Assembly (NCBI GenBank): GCA_026989655.1
Contig: JALSIX010000113.1
Coordinates: forward strand, 1-53,318
Length of the DNA stretch: 53,318 nt
From: Caldilineaceae bacterium
Lineage (GTDB): Bacteria; Chloroflexota; Anaerolineae; Caldilineales; Caldilineaceae
Reading direction: 5' to 3'
Shown: positions 7,421 to 15,702 of the stretch, piece after piece
How the letters are laid out: each line of letters opens with the position of its first letter
Position numbering within the stretch: the stretch's first letter is position 1
Notes under the pieces: model-generated
What the model was told of the DNA's origin: nothing
The model's input: the letters and a program-made list of their open reading frames with translations, nothing else
Database searches by the model: none
Translations under genes and position numbers: made by a program

Positions 7421-8281
7421 GTGAGCAGCGTGCGGATTGTCACGGATAGCAACGCCAGCCTCTCACCGGAATTGATCCGGCGCTACAACATCCAGGTGAT
7501 CCCCCACATCATCCGGGTGGGGCGGGCCCGCCGAGAGGAGACCCCCGACTTCACCGCCGATCAGCTCTTCCAGATGGTCCGGGAGAACCGGAACGAGAAC
7601 TGCACCCAGCTCCCCCGGCTGGAGGCCCCGGACGTCAACCGGCTGGTGGACCTCTATCGCCAGTGGGGCCAGGAGGCAGAGCAGATCCTGGCCATCCACA
7701 TGAGCAGCCACCTGAGCCCCATGTGGCGCCAGTCCCGCCGGGCCGCGGAGATGATGATGGGGCGCTACCGGATCCGGGTCATCGACAGCCAGACCACCTC
7801 CATGGGCCTGGGGATGCTGGTGGAGATGGCGGCCCAGGCCGCGGCCGAGGGCGCGACCATCCACGAGGTGGCTCGGATGGTCAACGGGGCCATTCCCCGC
7901 ATGTACGCGACCTTCTTCGCCGAGACCCTCCACTACCTGGAGCGGAGCGCAGACCTGGGCGTTGCCCAGAGCGTGTTGGGCACCCTGTTGGGCATCAAGG
8001 CCATGCTGATCATGGAGGACGGCACCCTCATTCCCCTGGAGAAGGTCCAGGAGAGGGAGGAAGTGGTGGAGAAGCTGTACAACTTTGTGGCCGAGTTCGC
8101 GTGCATCGAACAGATCGGCGTGGTCCAGCACCGCTACGAGCAGGCCCAGGAGATGTTCCTGGAACGGCTGAAGGAGGGGATGCCCCACGTGCCCGTGCGC
8201 CTGGTCCCCTACGTGCCCAGCCTGGCCGCGCACCTGGGCCCCAATGTCCTGGGGGCCATCGTGTACGAGGGAACCCTGTGA
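7421..8281 (+). CDS. DegV family fatty-acid-binding protein
   Basis: A 286-residue EDD-fold protein. The N-terminus VRIVTDSNASLSPELI is the DegV signature, and HMSSHLSPMWRQSRRAA plus VIDSQTTSMGLGMLV match the lipid-binding core. DegV proteins (FakB in Gram-positives) bind fatty acids and present them to the kinase FakA for phosphorylation. No fakA/DhaK-like gene is in the window, so the partner is elsewhere or absent. The start is GTG at 7421 with GGAGA about 10 nt upstream. Only 2 nt separate its stop from recG, so the genes are probably co-transcribed. Confidence 0.9.
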   Translation: MSSVRIVTDSNASLSPELIRRYNIQVIPHIIRVGRARREETPDFTADQLFQMVRENRNENCTQLPRLEAPDVNRLVDLYRQWGQEAEQILAIHMSSHLSPMWRQSRRAAEMMMGRYRIRVIDSQTTSMGLGMLVEMAAQAAAEGATIHEVARMVNGAIPRMYATFFAETLHYLERSADLGVAQSVLGTLLGIKAMLIMEDGTLIPLEKVQEREEVVEKLYNFVAEFACIEQIGVVQHRYEQAQEMFLERLKEGMPHVPVRLVPYVPSLAAHLGPNVLGAIVYEGTL

Positions 8282-8283
8282 CC

Positions 8284-10809
8284 ATGCTCGAGCAATCCGC
8301 GCTGGAACGGCTGCACAATATCCTGAACCTGGAGCGGCGCCAGGGATATCGCAATCGAGCGGTCATCGGTGGCATGGAGGCCCTGGCCGAACGCTGGAGC
8401 CGGGATGCCCAGGCCGAGGGGGTGCCTCCGGCCCGGATCGAGGAGATCACGGCTCGGCTTCGACGCTACGCAGAGGCATCGGCCCAGGAACGGGGCCCTC
8501 TTCTGGAGGAACTCCTGGCGCTGACCGCCGCCCCCGTGGAGGACGAGGGCCCGGCGCCAACCCCCGAGGAGGCCCGGGCAACGGTCCCGGACGCGCCGGG
8601 GCCGCAACCCCCTCCCCCAGGGGAGATCGTCCCCGAGCCCCAGGTCCCCCCGCCGGGGGCCCGGCCCACGCCCCGAGGCCGGCCGGCCGGCGCCCGGGGC
8701 CGGGAAAAGCCCCGACCGACCTCCACCCGTCGGGCGGCCAGTCCCCTGGACACGCCGGTGACCCGGCTACGGGGTGTGGGACCGGCCGTGGCCGAACGGT
8801 TGGCTCGTCTGGGCATCCACACCTACCAGGACCTGCTCCACCACTATCCCCGCCGCTACGAGGACTACAGCCGGGTGGTCTCCATCGGCGACATGGTGGA
8901 AGGGGAGACCGTCAGTGTGGCCGCGAACCTGTGGAAGATGGAGACCCGCAAGCTCAGCCGAGGGCGGGAGATGGTCCTGGCCCTGTTCAACGACGGCACG
9001 GGCACCCTGCGGGTGGCCTTCTGGAACCGGTGGATGGCCAAGAAGCTGACCGTCGGTCGGACCTATCGCCTGAGCGGGAGGGTGGGGCTCTTCCAGGGGT
9101 ACAAGACCCTGGACAACCCCCACGTGGAACCCATGGACGTGGACGCGCTGCGGGATGGCCCCATCCTGCCGGTCTACCCCCTCACCGAAGGTCTGACCAG
9201 CCTCCAGATCGGCCGCCTGGTGGCCCAGGTCATCCAACAGTCCCTGGATGCCATCCAGGACCCCCTGCCCCAGGAACTGCGCCAACGCTACGGCCTCCGC
9301 AACCTGGCCACCGCGCTGAAGCAGATCCACCTGCCGGACAGCCCCGAGCAGTTGGAGGCGGCCCGACAGCGGCTGGCCTTCGACGAGCTCTTCGCGATCC
9401 AGCTGGGCATGCAGATGCGACGTCGCCGCCTGCGCCAGGCCACCGCGCCGGCCCTGTCCAGCACGCCGGAGCTCCTGGCGCGCTTCCAGCAGGCCCTGCC
9501 CTTCGCCCTCACCGGGGCCCAGGAACGGGTGCTCCAGGAAGTGGCTCGGGACCTGGCCCGCACCGTGCCCATGAGCCGGTTGGTCCAGGGCGATGTGGGC
9601 AGCGGGAAGACAGTGGTGGCGGCCGGGGCCATGTACATCGCCGCGGCGAACCAGGCCCAGTCCGCGCTCCTGGCGCCCACCCAGATCCTGGCCGAACAAC
9701 ATTTCCGAGGGTTGACCCGGCTGCTGGAGCCCCTGGCTCGACCGGATGGGGTGCCCCTGCGCCTGGCCCTCCTCACCGGCCGGGTGACGGGCAGGGAGCG
9801 GGAGGCCATCCTGGAAGGGCTCGCGGACGGCTCCATCGACATCGTGGTGGGCACCACCGCCCTGATCCAGGAACCGGTGGCCTTCCGCAACCTGGCCTGT
9901 GTGGTGGTGGACGAGCAACACCGCTTCGGCGTGGAGCAGCGGGCCCGTCTTCGGGACAAGGGGCTGGAGGCGAATGGCCAGGTGAGCCACATGCTGGTGA
10001 TGAGCGCAACCCCCATTCCCCGCAGCCTGGCCTTGACCCTCTACGGCGACCTGGACGTGAGTGTCATCGACGAACGGCCCCCGGGCCGTCAGCCCGTGCG
10101 GACCAAGCTCTTCCGGCCGGCCGAACGGGAACGGCTCTACGCCTTCCTCCGCCGCCGGGTGGCGGAGGGGCGTCAGGGGTACATCATCTACCCTCTGGTG
10201 GACGAGAGCGACCGGCTGGACGTGGGCGCGGCCGTGGAGGCCTACGAGTTCCTGCGCACAGAGGTCTTCCCCGACCTCCACCTGGGCCTGCTCCACGGCC
10301 GCATGGCCGGCCCCGAGAAGGACCAGGTGATGCAGGCCTTCGTGGCCGGGGAGATCCAGATCCTGGTGGCCACCACCGTGGTGGAGGTGGGCATCGACGT
10401 GCCCAACGCGACGGTGATGATGGTGGAGGACGCGGATCGCTTCGGCCTGGCCCAGCTCCACCAGCTCCGGGGACGGGTAGGGCGTGGAGAGCACCCCAGC
10501 TACTGCGCGCTCATCAGCAAGGCCGACTCCCCCGAGGCCCGAGCCCGGCTGGAGGCCCTGGAGACCATCCACGATGGCTTCACCCTGGCCGAGAAGGACC
10601 TGGAAATGCGCGGTCCGGGGGACTTCTTCGGCGTCCAACAGAGCGGCCTCCCGCCCCTGCGGATGGCCAACCTCACGGATATGCGGACCCTGTCCCTGGC
10701 CCAGGAGGCGGCCCGAGAGCTCCTGGCCCAGGATCCGGAGCTGACCGGCCACCCGGCCCTGAGGAGCCAGGTGGAGACCTTCTGGCGCGGCCACGGCGAT
10801 ATCAGTTGA
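8284..10809 (+). CDS. recG: ATP-dependent DNA helicase RecG, N-terminally extended
   Basis: An 841-residue superfamily 2 helicase that reverses stalled forks and branch-migrates Holliday junctions. Residues 1-80 form a helical extension and about 85-155 a Pro/Arg-rich linker. The wedge domain starts near LDTPVTRLRGVGP (155-167). Walker A GDVGSGKT is near 436-443, DEQH near 543, SATPIPR near 575, and the C-terminal helicase domain has GRVGRG and the TRG region. E. coli RecG has 693 residues, so about 150 are extra; such extensions occur in several thermophile-related lineages. It follows degV with a 2-nt gap. Confidence 0.97.
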   Translation: MLEQSALERLHNILNLERRQGYRNRAVIGGMEALAERWSRDAQAEGVPPARIEEITARLRRYAEASAQERGPLLEELLALTAAPVEDEGPAPTPEEARATVPDAPGPQPPPPGEIVPEPQVPPPGARPTPRGRPAGARGREKPRPTSTRRAASPLDTPVTRLRGVGPAVAERLARLGIHTYQDLLHHYPRRYEDYSRVVSIGDMVEGETVSVAANLWKMETRKLSRGREMVLALFNDGTGTLRVAFWNRWMAKKLTVGRTYRLSGRVGLFQGYKTLDNPHVEPMDVDALRDGPILPVYPLTEGLTSLQIGRLVAQVIQQSLDAIQDPLPQELRQRYGLRNLATALKQIHLPDSPEQLEAARQRLAFDELFAIQLGMQMRRRRLRQATAPALSSTPELLARFQQALPFALTGAQERVLQEVARDLARTVPMSRLVQGDVGSGKTVVAAGAMYIAAANQAQSALLAPTQILAEQHFRGLTRLLEPLARPDGVPLRLALLTGRVTGREREAILEGLADGSIDIVVGTTALIQEPVAFRNLACVVVDEQHRFGVEQRARLRDKGLEANGQVSHMLVMSATPIPRSLALTLYGDLDVSVIDERPPGRQPVRTKLFRPAERERLYAFLRRRVAEGRQGYIIYPLVDESDRLDVGAAVEAYEFLRTEVFPDLHLGLLHGRMAGPEKDQVMQAFVAGEIQILVATTVVEVGIDVPNATVMMVEDADRFGLAQLHQLRGRVGRGEHPSYCALISKADSPEARARLEALETIHDGFTLAEKDLEMRGPGDFFGVQQSGLPPLRMANLTDMRTLSLAQEAARELLAQDPELTGHPALRSQVETFWRGHGDIS

Positions 10810-10810
10810 A

Positions 10811-10840
10811 CGCCGTGGCCCGGGGGGGCTGGCCGCGGCG
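10811..10840 (+). terminator. Hairpin just after recG
   Basis: CGCCGTGGCC (10811-10820) can pair with GGCCGCGGCG (10831-10840), giving a 10-bp stem with one U-G wobble and a 10-nt loop that begins 1 nt after the recG stop. No U-tract follows, so termination is plausible but not certain. Confidence 0.5.
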
Positions 10841-10951
10841 CCCAGGGGAGCCCCTGGGGTTTCCCACCCGGTCCATGTCGTCCCGAGGCGATGCACCGGT
10901 TCCTGCCCGCTTCGGCCCATGGACCCCGTGTCCTTTTCCATCCTTACCATC

Positions 10952-10981
10952 CATCTGATCATCTGACATCTGATCATCTGA
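10952..10981. repeat. Tandem 15-bp repeat upstream of the HD-domain gene
   Basis: Two exact copies of CATCTGATCATCTGA lie head to tail at 10952-10966 and 10967-10981, each holding a TGATCA palindrome flanked by CATCTGA words. The array ends 15 nt before the HD gene's ATG, between recG and that gene, so it could be an operator or simply a slippage repeat. Confidence 0.85.
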
Positions 10982-10996
10982 TGGAGCGCCGATCTC

Positions 10997-11836
10997 ATGC
11001 TGAACCTGCGGCAGACGGTCATCGAGAGGACTTTGGACGAGCTGGAGCGGGCCTATCGGATCACCTACGGCTCTGGATCCCCCCTGGTGGGCGAGACGGT
11101 CACCTGGTGCGGTCGGCTGGCCTTGGAGAACATCGCGAACTCGGATGCCCTCTACCACGACCTGGACCACACCATCATGGTGACCCTGGTGGGGCTGTCC
11201 ATCCTCCAGGGAAGGCATCTCCTGGAGGGACGGGTGACCCCCATCGACTGGCTGAACTTCACCATGGCTCTTCTGTGCCACGACATCGGCTTCGTGCGCG
11301 GGGTGTGCAAGGAGGACCGGGGCCCGGTGGTGGCCACAGGCATCGACGGCCAGACCGTGGTCCTGCCGCCCTCGGCCACGGACGCGGCCCTGGCCCCCTA
11401 CCATGTGGATCGCTCCAAGCTCTTCATCCGGGAGCGCTTCAGCCAGCCCCTGTTCATGGACATCGACGTGGAGACGGTGTGCAGCTACATCGAGATGACC
11501 CGCTTCCCGGTGCCCGACGACCCGGCCTACCAGGAGACGGCCAGCTACGGAGGGCTGGTGCGGGCCGCGGATTTCATCGGCCAGCTCGGCGACCCGGACT
11601 ACCTCCGCAAGCTTCCGGCCCTCTACTACGAGCTCGCGGAGACCGGTGCCCACCAGGCCATGGGCTACACCGAACTGGCCGACCTGCGCCGGGACTATGC
11701 CCGCTTCTACTGGACCATGGTGAGCCCCTACATCCAGGACGCCCTGGGCTATCTTCGGGTCACCCAGGAGGGCAAGCAGTGGATCGCCAACCTCCACTCC
11801 CACGTGTTTGAGATCGAACATCTGGACCAGAGCTGA
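10997..11836 (+). CDS. HD-domain metal-dependent phosphohydrolase
   Basis: A 279-residue protein with an HD fold. The metal-binding residues fit H54-D55 in YHDLDHT (53-59) and H95-D96 in CHDIG (94-98), with additional candidates in the helical C-terminus (AADFIGQLGD). Overall it resembles a stand-alone HD family found in cyanobacteria and other bacteria (Npun_R2479-like), for which I know no substrate. It lacks GGDEF, PAS or response-regulator domains. GGAG lies about 10 nt before the ATG. The stop is 3 nt from aroC, so the two are almost certainly co-transcribed; a functional link to the shikimate pathway is not established. Confidence 0.8.
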   Translation: MLNLRQTVIERTLDELERAYRITYGSGSPLVGETVTWCGRLALENIANSDALYHDLDHTIMVTLVGLSILQGRHLLEGRVTPIDWLNFTMALLCHDIGFVRGVCKEDRGPVVATGIDGQTVVLPPSATDAALAPYHVDRSKLFIRERFSQPLFMDIDVETVCSYIEMTRFPVPDDPAYQETASYGGLVRAADFIGQLGDPDYLRKLPALYYELAETGAHQAMGYTELADLRRDYARFYWTMVSPYIQDALGYLRVTQEGKQWIANLHSHVFEIEHLDQS

Positions 11837-11839
11837 GCC

Positions 11840-13132
11840 ATGGAGATCCTCGGTGGCCCCCTTTTCGGCGTGGCCGGCGCAGGCGAATCCCACGGCCCCG
11901 GTGTCCTGACCATCGTCTTCGGCTGTCCGCCGGGCCTCTACCTGGAGCGGGAGACCATCCAGCGCTACCTGGATCGACGACGCCCGGGGAGCACCAAGCA
12001 CGGCACCCCCCGGCGCGAGGCGGACAAGGTCCTCCTCCTCTCCGGGCTCTACAGCGAGGGAGAGCTGGAGCGGCTCCTGGCGGGCCCCCAGGTCACGGCC
12101 CAGGTGGGCGAGGAACTCTTCGCCACACCCAGCTACGAGGCCGGCTACACCACGGGCGAGCCCATCGGGGCCCTGGTCCTCTCCACCTCCAAACGGTCCG
12201 GAGACTACGTCCAGTTCGCGGGACCCCGGGGCCAGGTGCGGCCCGGCCACACGGATCTGGTCAAGTGGTACAAGTCCCAGGGCTTTGTGGACATCCGGGG
12301 TGGGGGGCGCTCCAGCTATCGGGCCACCATCTCGGACGTGGTGGGCGGGTCGGTGGCCCGGATCTTCCTGGAGCAGACCTTTGGCACCGTCCTCCTCTCG
12401 GCCATCGTCCAGGTGGGGCCCCTGCGTACCGAGCAGACCCTGGCCGCTCACTTCATGGCCCATCTTCGAGAGCGGCGGTCGACCCAGGTCGCCCCGGAGG
12501 CCATCCGAGCTGCCCAGGAGGCCCTGGAGGCAGCCACCCTGCCCACCCTGGACCTGGACTTCGCCCAGGAGGCCGCGGCCCTGATCCGACGCACCCGGAT
12601 CCAGGGCGATTCCCTGGGCGCGGTGGTGGAGGTGGTGGCGGTCAACCCGCCGGCCCTGGTCGGCGAGCCCCTGTACAACAGCCTGAAGCTGCGGCTCATG
12701 GGCACGTTGGGAGGGCTCCACGCGGTCCAGTCGTGCGAGATCGGCGATGGGCGGGCCGTGGCCTCCCGGCGGGGCAGCGAGAACAACGACCCCATCCGCT
12801 CCTGGGGCTACACGGGGAACAGCCACGGCGGGCTCATCGGGGGCATCACCACCGGCATGCCCCTGGTGGCCCGGGTGGGCTTCAAACCTACCTCCTCCAT
12901 CACCCTGCCCCAGGACTCGGTGCGGAAGGACCTGGAGGAGATCGAGTTCCGGCTGCGCCGAGGACGGCACGACCCCTGTGTGGGCGTCCGGGCCGGGGTC
13001 ACTCTGGAGTCTCGGATGGCCATCGAGCTCATGAACGCGGTCCTGGTCCACCAGGCCCGACGGGTGGACCCCCAGGCCTTTCGGCTGTTCCCCGGGCCCG
13101 ACGAACCCGAGGCGCCGGGCATGTCGACCTGA
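11840..13132 (+). CDS. aroC: Chorismate synthase
   Basis: Converts EPSP to chorismate using reduced FMN, the last shared aromatic step. It is 430 residues long, slightly above the usual 360-400. The N-terminal GESHGPG (15-21), RPGSTKHGTPRREADKV, GRSSYRATI and the FMN-binding stretches RRGSENNDPI and NSHGGLIGGITTGMP are all present. The ATG at 11840 follows the HD gene by 3 nt. The other shikimate genes lie 8-9 kb to the left (aroKB, aroQ) and about 40 kb to the right (aroA, aroE), both on the opposite strand. Confidence 0.96.
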   Translation: MEILGGPLFGVAGAGESHGPGVLTIVFGCPPGLYLERETIQRYLDRRRPGSTKHGTPRREADKVLLLSGLYSEGELERLLAGPQVTAQVGEELFATPSYEAGYTTGEPIGALVLSTSKRSGDYVQFAGPRGQVRPGHTDLVKWYKSQGFVDIRGGGRSSYRATISDVVGGSVARIFLEQTFGTVLLSAIVQVGPLRTEQTLAAHFMAHLRERRSTQVAPEAIRAAQEALEAATLPTLDLDFAQEAAALIRRTRIQGDSLGAVVEVVAVNPPALVGEPLYNSLKLRLMGTLGGLHAVQSCEIGDGRAVASRRGSENNDPIRSWGYTGNSHGGLIGGITTGMPLVARVGFKPTSSITLPQDSVRKDLEEIEFRLRRGRHDPCVGVRAGVTLESRMAIELMNAVLVHQARRVDPQAFRLFPGPDEPEAPGMST

Positions 13133-13216
13133 ACCACACCCAGGGGCCAGCGATCCAGGCGCAGGTGCCCGCTCCTGGCCGTGGTCCTCGGCCCCTGCAC
13201 CCGTTGAGGGGGAGCC

Positions 13217-13807
13217 ATGCGCGCAGGCCATATCCATCGCAAGACCGGAGAGACCGATGTCCAGGTGGCCCTGGTCCTGGACGGCCAGGGGCGCTCCCAG
13301 GTCCACACGGGCATCGGCTTCCTGGACCACATGTTGGATCTCTTCGCATCCCACGGCCTCTTCGACCTGACGGTCCGGGCCCAGGGCGACCTGGCCGTGG
13401 ACGAACACCACACCGCGGAGGACGTCTTCATCTGCCTGGGCAAGGCCCTGGACCAGGCCCTGGGCGATCGCCGGGGGATCGTGCGCACGGCCCACAGCTA
13501 CGTGCCCATGGATGAGGCCCTGGCCCGGGTGGCGGTGGACCTGGGGGGGCGGCCCTACTGTGTGTTCCAGGCCGAGTTCTCCACCCCCCGGCTTGGCCAG
13601 TTGGCCACGGACCTGCTCTTCCACCTCTTCGAGAGCCTGGCCATCCACGGCCGTCTCAACCTCCACGCCGCGGTGCTGTACGGCCGCAACGACCACCACC
13701 GGGCGGAGGCCCTCTTCAAGGCCCTGGCCCGGGCCCTGGACCAGGCCACCTCCCTGGATCCCCGTCGTTCGGACGTGCCCAGCACCAAGGGCACTCTGAT
13801 CGCATAG
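13217..13807 (+). CDS. hisB: Imidazoleglycerol-phosphate dehydratase
   Basis: A 196-residue monofunctional HisB catalysing step 6 of histidine synthesis. The two-fold repeat of Mn-binding motifs is clear: FLDHML (35-40), DEHHTAED (62-69), HGRLNLH (144-150) and NDHHRAEA (158-165). There is no fused histidinol-phosphatase domain, in contrast to the E. coli form. GAGGGGGA precedes the ATG at 13217. It sits 84 nt after aroC and 26 nt before the PLP enzyme; no other his gene is in the window, so the histidine pathway is dispersed. Confidence 0.96.
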   Translation: MRAGHIHRKTGETDVQVALVLDGQGRSQVHTGIGFLDHMLDLFASHGLFDLTVRAQGDLAVDEHHTAEDVFICLGKALDQALGDRRGIVRTAHSYVPMDEALARVAVDLGGRPYCVFQAEFSTPRLGQLATDLLFHLFESLAIHGRLNLHAAVLYGRNDHHRAEALFKALARALDQATSLDPRRSDVPSTKGTLIA

Positions 13808-13833
13808 CCACCCCCACGGGTCCGGAGTCCACC

Positions 13834-14832
13834 ATGCACAGCCTGCCATCCACCGTGCCGGAGATCCCTTCCCTGGCCCAGATCCGGGCCACCCGGGCCC
13901 GGATCGCCCCCTATATCGTGGAGACGCCTGTGTGGGAGTGGCGCACTCGGGAGATCCAACGCCGCCTGCCCAGGGGAACCCGGCTCTTCCTCAAGCTGGA
14001 GCTCTTCCAGGAGACCGGCACCTTCAAGGCCCGGGGCGCGGTCCACGCGCTCCTCTCCCTGGACCCAGAGGCCCGGGAACGGGGCGTCACCGCGGTCAGC
14101 GCGGGCAACCACGCCATTGCCGTGGCCTACGCGGCCGGGCTCCTGGGGAGCACGGCCAAGGTGGTCATGCCCCGCAGCGCCCCTCCAGGTCGTGTGGCCC
14201 GATGCCAGGCCTATGGCGGCCAGGTGGAACTGGTGGACGACGTCCACCAGGCCTTTGCCCGGGTGCGCCGGATCGAACAGGAGGAGGGACGCACCTTCAT
14301 CCACCCCTTCGAGGATCCCCGGGTGATCCTGGGGCAGGCCACCGCGGGGCTGGAGCTGGCCCAGCAGGTCCCAGAGCTGGATGCGGTGATCGTCCCCATC
14401 GGAGGCGGAGGCCTGGCCGCGGGCATGGCCAGCGCGCTCAAACAGCTCCAGCCCCAGGTGCGCATCTACGGGGTGGAGCCCCAGGGCGCGGACACCATGT
14501 GGCGGAGCTTCCAGGCCGGCACGCCCCAGGCCATCGATCGGGTGCGCACCATCGCGGACAGCCTGGGAGCTCCCCGGGCCGAACCCTACAGCTTTGGGCT
14601 CTGCCGTCAGCTCCTGGCGGATGTGGTCCGGGTGGACGACTCGGCCCTCGTCCAGGCCATGGAGCTGCTCTTCCAGGAGATGAAGCTGGCCGTGGAGCCC
14701 GCGGGGGCTGCGTCCACCGCGGCCCTCCTGGGGCCGCTGCGAGAGAGGGTGGCCGGAGGACGGGTGGCCCTGGTCCTGTGCGGCAGCAACATCGATCCGG
14801 CCACCTTCTGTCACCTGGTGAACCGGCGATGA
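13834..14832 (+). CDS. Threonine/serine dehydratase-like PLP enzyme
   Basis: A 332-residue fold-type II PLP enzyme of the threonine dehydratase / serine racemase group. The Schiff-base Lys fits K65 in ETGTFKARGA, the asparagine loop is SAGNHAIAVA (89-98), and the phosphate-binding loop is GGGGL (190-194). It lacks the C-terminal ACT regulatory domain of biosynthetic IlvA, so it is likely catabolic or allosterically unregulated; it could also be a serine racemase or hydroxyaspartate dehydratase. Its stop overlaps the next gene as ATGA. Confidence 0.88.
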   Translation: MHSLPSTVPEIPSLAQIRATRARIAPYIVETPVWEWRTREIQRRLPRGTRLFLKLELFQETGTFKARGAVHALLSLDPEARERGVTAVSAGNHAIAVAYAAGLLGSTAKVVMPRSAPPGRVARCQAYGGQVELVDDVHQAFARVRRIEQEEGRTFIHPFEDPRVILGQATAGLELAQQVPELDAVIVPIGGGGLAAGMASALKQLQPQVRIYGVEPQGADTMWRSFQAGTPQAIDRVRTIADSLGAPRAEPYSFGLCRQLLADVVRVDDSALVQAMELLFQEMKLAVEPAGAASTAALLGPLRERVAGGRVALVLCGSNIDPATFCHLVNRR

Positions 14833-15644
14833 TCGATCTGGCTCCGGGCCACAAGGCCGGCCTGGTCCTGGACTCTCCGGTGATGGTGGCCGGTGGCACG
14901 GTGGCCTACGGCGATGCGCTGCCGCCGGGCTGGGATCTGTCGGCCTTGGGCGCGCTGGTGGTGGGGCCGGTGACCCGCCATCCCCGGTCCGGCCCGGCAC
15001 CGCCCCGGCTGGCGGATGTGCCCGGGGGGCTGGTGTTGGATCGGGGCCTGCAGAACCGCGGGGTGCGCCGGGTGGTGCGTCGGTATGCCAGGCTGTGGGA
15101 GCGGCTGGGCCTCCCCATCCTGGTCCAGATCGGGGACACCGAGCCCGGGGAGGCCGCGAGCACGGCCCGGAGTGTGATGGTCTCCTCGGCAGTGGCCGGG
15201 CTGGAGCTGCTCCTGCTTCCAGAGGCCACGCCCGAGGCCGATCGGGCCCTGGTACAGGCCCTCCGTCGGGCCGTGGAGGTTCCGCTGTTGGCCAAACTGC
15301 CCCTCCACACCTCGCCGGAGCGGGCCCGAGCCCTGGTGGAGGCCGGCGTGGACTGCCTGGTGGTGGGGCGTCCACCCCGGGCCATCGCCCGGACCCCCCA
15401 GGGTCCCTTCCTCCGGGGCGAACTCTACGGCCCAGCCGTGTTTCCCCTGATGCTCCATGCCCTGGAGCGCCTGGCCGCGGCCGCCCTGGGCGTGCCCCTG
15501 GTGGCCTGCGGCGGCATCCACACCCAGGACCAGATCCGGGACGCCCTGGCCCTGGGCGCGGTGGCCGTCCAGTTGGACAGCCTGGTGTGGGTGGAGCCGG
15601 GGATGGCCATGGAGCAGGTGGAGAGCCTGTCCCCCGGGAAATGA
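14829..15644 (+). CDS. Dihydroorotate dehydrogenase-like TIM-barrel protein, degenerate
   Basis: A 271-residue FMN-type TIM barrel. The N-terminus SPVMVAGGTVAYGD, the segment VVGPVTRHPRSGPAPPR and LVLDRGLQNRGV track class 1 dihydroorotate dehydrogenases, as do AKLPLHTS, EAGVDCLVV and ACGGIHTQDQIRDAL (FMN phosphate site). However, the usual NxSCPN active-site segment is replaced by ELLLLPEA, and the catalytic Cys/Ser is not visible. It may be a non-catalytic paralogue or act on another substrate. It overlaps the preceding PLP gene by 4 nt (ATGA at 14829). Confidence 0.75.
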   Translation: MIDLAPGHKAGLVLDSPVMVAGGTVAYGDALPPGWDLSALGALVVGPVTRHPRSGPAPPRLADVPGGLVLDRGLQNRGVRRVVRRYARLWERLGLPILVQIGDTEPGEAASTARSVMVSSAVAGLELLLLPEATPEADRALVQALRRAVEVPLLAKLPLHTSPERARALVEAGVDCLVVGRPPRAIARTPQGPFLRGELYGPAVFPLMLHALERLAAAALGVPLVACGGIHTQDQIRDALALGAVAVQLDSLVWVEPGMAMEQVESLSPGK

Positions 15645-15702
15645 GTCCCCGATGGGGGCGCTGGGGGCCGATGTGTCCGAAATGGAAAGAGGAGGACGGA
15701 GG

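Noticed and set aside
11022-13849. Long minus-strand frames opposite recG, aroC and hisB
   Set aside because: They run across several unrelated plus-strand genes with no start signal or domain, as expected for GC-driven antisense frames.
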